A stretch of 7,259 nucleotides of DNA, from NCBI GenBank assembly GCA_026647295.1, contig JAPKHB010000197.1, positions 1-7,259 of the forward strand, read 5' to 3'. This document shows positions 5,914 to 7,259 of the stretch, in pieces. The DNA is from Planctomycetota bacterium. GTDB lineage: Bacteria > Planctomycetota > PLA2 > JAEUHO01. The position numbers and the translations under genes are program-made. Below the pieces are notes generated by a model. That model had not been told where the DNA came from, did not search any database, and saw nothing but the letters and a program-made list of their open reading frames with translations. Position 1 is the stretch's first letter. The number at the start of each line of letters is the position of its first letter.

Positions 5914-5947
5914 CCATACAGAGCCAGGCACCGGTGCATCATTCGAG
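5908..5947 (+). repeat. 40-nt intergenic repeat element, copy 2
   Basis: This is the gap-free partner of 4338-4377 (32 of 40 identical, same strand). Its first bases overlap the TGA of the preceding lipoprotein gene. GAATGA (5908-5913) can pair with TCATTC (5939-5944), so the outer stem is kept although its exact register differs from copy 1. The CGGAG/CTCCG inner stem of copy 1 is not kept; this copy instead has the perfect palindrome GCACCGGTGC at 5928-5937. The shared 11-mer GGACGCGGCGC follows at 5970-5980. Confidence 0.6.
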
Positions 5948-5950
5948 ACG

Positions 5951-5971
5951 CCCCTGGCGATCGTGAAGGGG
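5951..5971 (+). terminator. weak hairpin after the lipoprotein gene, possible terminator
   Basis: CCCCT (5951-5955) pairs with AGGGG (5967-5971) around an 11-nt loop that contains the palindrome CGATCG. It lies 38 nt after the stop codon at 5911-5913 and directly behind repeat copy 2. There is no T-tract. Confidence 0.25.
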
Positions 5972-6019
5972 ACGCGGCGCGCGCGGGGCCGGGGACGCAG
6001 CGCACCGGACGCGCCGAGG

Positions 6020-6047
6020 CGGGAGATCCGGGCCCCGGTGTCTCCCG
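6020..6047. terminator. stable GC hairpin upstream of the FGE-domain gene
   Basis: CGGGAGA (6020-6026) pairs with TCTCCCG (6041-6047). Within it CCGG (6028-6031) pairs with CCGG (6035-6038) around a 3-nt loop. This is the strongest hairpin in the 183-bp gap. It could end read-through from the lipoprotein gene or act as a regulatory site, since it stops 20 bp before the candidate -10 at 6068. No T-tract follows. Confidence 0.35.
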
Positions 6048-6057
6048 GACGTGTGGG

Positions 6058-6093
6058 CCGATCGGAGTAGACTGCGCCGGTCCCCCCCGAGGT
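6058..6093 (+). promoter_or_regulatory. candidate promoter and leader of the FGE-domain gene
   Basis: TAGACT at 6068-6073 fits a TANNNT -10 and lies 23 nt before the ATG at 6097. GAGG at 6089-6092 is a modest ribosome site 4 nt from the ATG. The 8-bp palindrome CCGATCGG (6058-6065) directly precedes the hexamer and could be a small operator half or simply chance. No -35 is recognisable. Confidence 0.4.
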
Positions 6094-6096
6094 CCA

Positions 6097-7259
6097 ATGC
6101 CCCCGTCCGTGCCCGTCCCCCCCGGCGAAGCGCCGGAGCCGATCGACCCGGAACTGGCGCGGCGCCTGGTGGGGACCGGACCGGGCCCGGAGGCGGACGA
6201 CGAACCCGCGGAGCCCGCCGGCGGCGGCGAGCCGCTCCGGCTGGACAAGAGCGGCGCGCTGCTCGGCCTGCCCAAACGCCCCGCCGTCAAGGCCCTGCGC
6301 AAGGACGACGCGGACGCGGGGCTGGCCCCCGAGCCCCGGGCCGGCCCGGCCCCGCCCGATGCCGACCCCGAGGCCGCGGGCCCGGCGGAGCCGACCAGCC
6401 TGGCTCGCCCGCGCAAGGCCCGCCTGCCCGAACGCCGCCGGCTCCTACGCCCCGAGGACGCCCCCGCCGAAGGGGCGCCCGAAGCGGTGCTCGCCCCCGA
6501 CGCGGTGGAGGAGATCGCGATTCCCGCCGGCGCCTTCCTCTATGGCGACGGGCCCGAGGCGCGGGAGGTGCCCGCCTTCGCGGTGGACAAGTACCCCGTG
6601 ACCAACGCGGCCTACGAACGCTTCGTGCTCGAGACCGGCCACCGCCCGCCGCTGTACTGGCCCCGGGGCGCCTTGCCCGAAGAACTGCGCGACCACCCCG
6701 TGGTGGGCGTGGACTACTTCGACGCCCTGGCCTACGCGCGCTGGAAGGGGAAGGACCTGCCCTTCGAGGACGAGTGGGAGCGGGCGGCGCGCGGCACCGA
6801 CGGGCGCACCTACCCCTGGGGCCACGAGCCGGAGCTGGACGGCGCGCACACCGCCCGCGGCGGCCTCAAGATGACGCTGCCCGTCACCTGGTGCCGGCGC
6901 AACGTATCCCCCGAAGGGGTGTGCGACACGGTGGGCAACGCCTGGGAACTCACCCACTCGCCGGCCCCCGGCGGCGGCGTGGTGGTGCGCGGCGGCAGTT
7001 GGTACGACTTCGCCCTGTACGCCAAGACGTACTTCCGCTTCGCGGCCCGCCCCGACGCGCGCAACGGAACGATCGGCTTCCGCTGCGTGCGCCGCGCCCA
7101 GGAGCGCGAGGCGCCGCGCGAGGTGCCCGTCGAACAGGTCGAGGCCGAGATCGCCGCACGCCGGGGTGCGCAGCCGGCCCCCGACCCGGCCGGCTTCGAC
7201 CCCGAGCGGCGCGACCTGGTGCCCGACTATCCCCGGCTGCGCGAACTCCTCGCCGAGGC
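6097..7259 (+). CDS. FGE-sulfatase/SUMF1-domain protein with disordered N-terminus, partial at the right edge
   Basis: An open frame of 387 codons runs off the window; the true C-terminus is not visible. Residues 1-135 are rich in Pro, Ala, Glu, Asp and Arg with no signal peptide, probably disordered. From about 138 to 335 it matches the FGE-sulfatase fold (PF03781): EIAIPAGAFLYGDG, AFAVDKYPVTNAAYERFV, HPVVGVDYFDALAYARWKGKDLPFEDEWERAARG, YPWGHEPE, VGNAWELT (279-286), RGGSW (298-302) and IGFRCVR (326-332). True formylglycine-generating enzymes carry a copper-binding Cys pair a few residues after GGS. Here that stretch (303-313) is YDFALYAKTYF with no Cys, so formylglycine synthesis is unlikely. 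Relatives without the pair include EgtB- and PvdO-like proteins and many uncharacterised domains; the exact role here is unknown. The start is ATG 6097, with GAGG upstream. Confidence 0.85.
   Translation, partial: MPPSVPVPPGEAPEPIDPELARRLVGTGPGPEADDEPAEPAGGGEPLRLDKSGALLGLPKRPAVKALRKDDADAGLAPEPRAGPAPPDADPEAAGPAEPTSLARPRKARLPERRRLLRPEDAPAEGAPEAVLAPDAVEEIAIPAGAFLYGDGPEAREVPAFAVDKYPVTNAAYERFVLETGHRPPLYWPRGALPEELRDHPVVGVDYFDALAYARWKGKDLPFEDEWERAARGTDGRTYPWGHEPELDGAHTARGGLKMTLPVTWCRRNVSPEGVCDTVGNAWELTHSPAPGGGVVVRGGSWYDFALYAKTYFRFAARPDARNGTIGFRCVRRAQEREAPREVPVEQVEAEIAARRGAQPAPDPAGFDPERRDLVPDYPRLRELLAE

Noticed and set aside
5008..5931. Upstream extension of the TPR lipoprotein frame across the neighbouring gene.
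   Set aside because: It is antisense to the lipoprotein gene at 5113 and would bury the signal peptide. The strong ribosome site and lipobox fix the start at 5007.
4338..5947. Interpretation of the repeats as integron attC sites.
   Set aside because: attC sites need GTT and AAC core boxes at their ends. Neither copy has them, and no integrase gene is visible.

Overview
This is a very G+C-rich bacterial window with tightly packed genes. It holds six complete protein genes and one that runs off the right edge. Three things together point to an uncultured Planctomycetota-like lineage: tandem carboxypeptidase-regulatory-like domains, an FGE-sulfatase (SUMF1-type) domain on a disordered N-terminus, and the strong G+C bias. 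High-GC Myxococcota or a related phylum cannot be excluded. No rRNA, tRNA, CRISPR array, transposase or integrase is visible.

Layout. The left gene (23-856, minus) encodes an integral membrane protein of about 8 helices and unknown function. It diverges from a three-gene plus-strand operon across a 38-bp gap in which the two candidate -10 elements occupy almost the same bases. The operon has an acidic 109-aa unknown protein (895-1224), a CPBP/CAAX-type intramembrane protease (1208-2149) and a 729-aa membrane-anchored protein of about seven beta-sandwich domains (2146-4335). These genes overlap by 17 and 4 bp, so they are probably co-transcribed and translationally coupled. A convergent region with GC hairpins (4336-4458) separates the operon from a minus-strand lipoprotein gene (glycine zipper plus TPRs, 4459-5007). 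That gene diverges from a plus-strand lipoprotein gene (5113-5913). After a 183-bp gap comes the partial FGE-domain gene (6097-end).

The genes look mostly like cell-envelope functions: two predicted lipoproteins, a membrane-anchored multidomain surface protein, an intramembrane protease and a polytopic membrane protein. No metabolic pathway can be assembled from them.

The least explained signal is a 40-nt intergenic element present twice in the same orientation (4338-4377 and 5908-5947). The copies are gap-free and match at 32 of 40 positions. Each starts at or just after the stop codon of a plus-strand gene, and GAATG/CATTC ends can pair. The copies bracket the two lipoprotein genes. The element could be a REP-like repeat, a 3'-UTR RNA element or a recombination site; the window alone cannot decide. 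A second pattern is the promoter style. TANNNT elements lie either 6-9 nt before GTG starts with no Shine-Dalgarno (leaderless-like) or 23-27 nt before ATG starts that have one.
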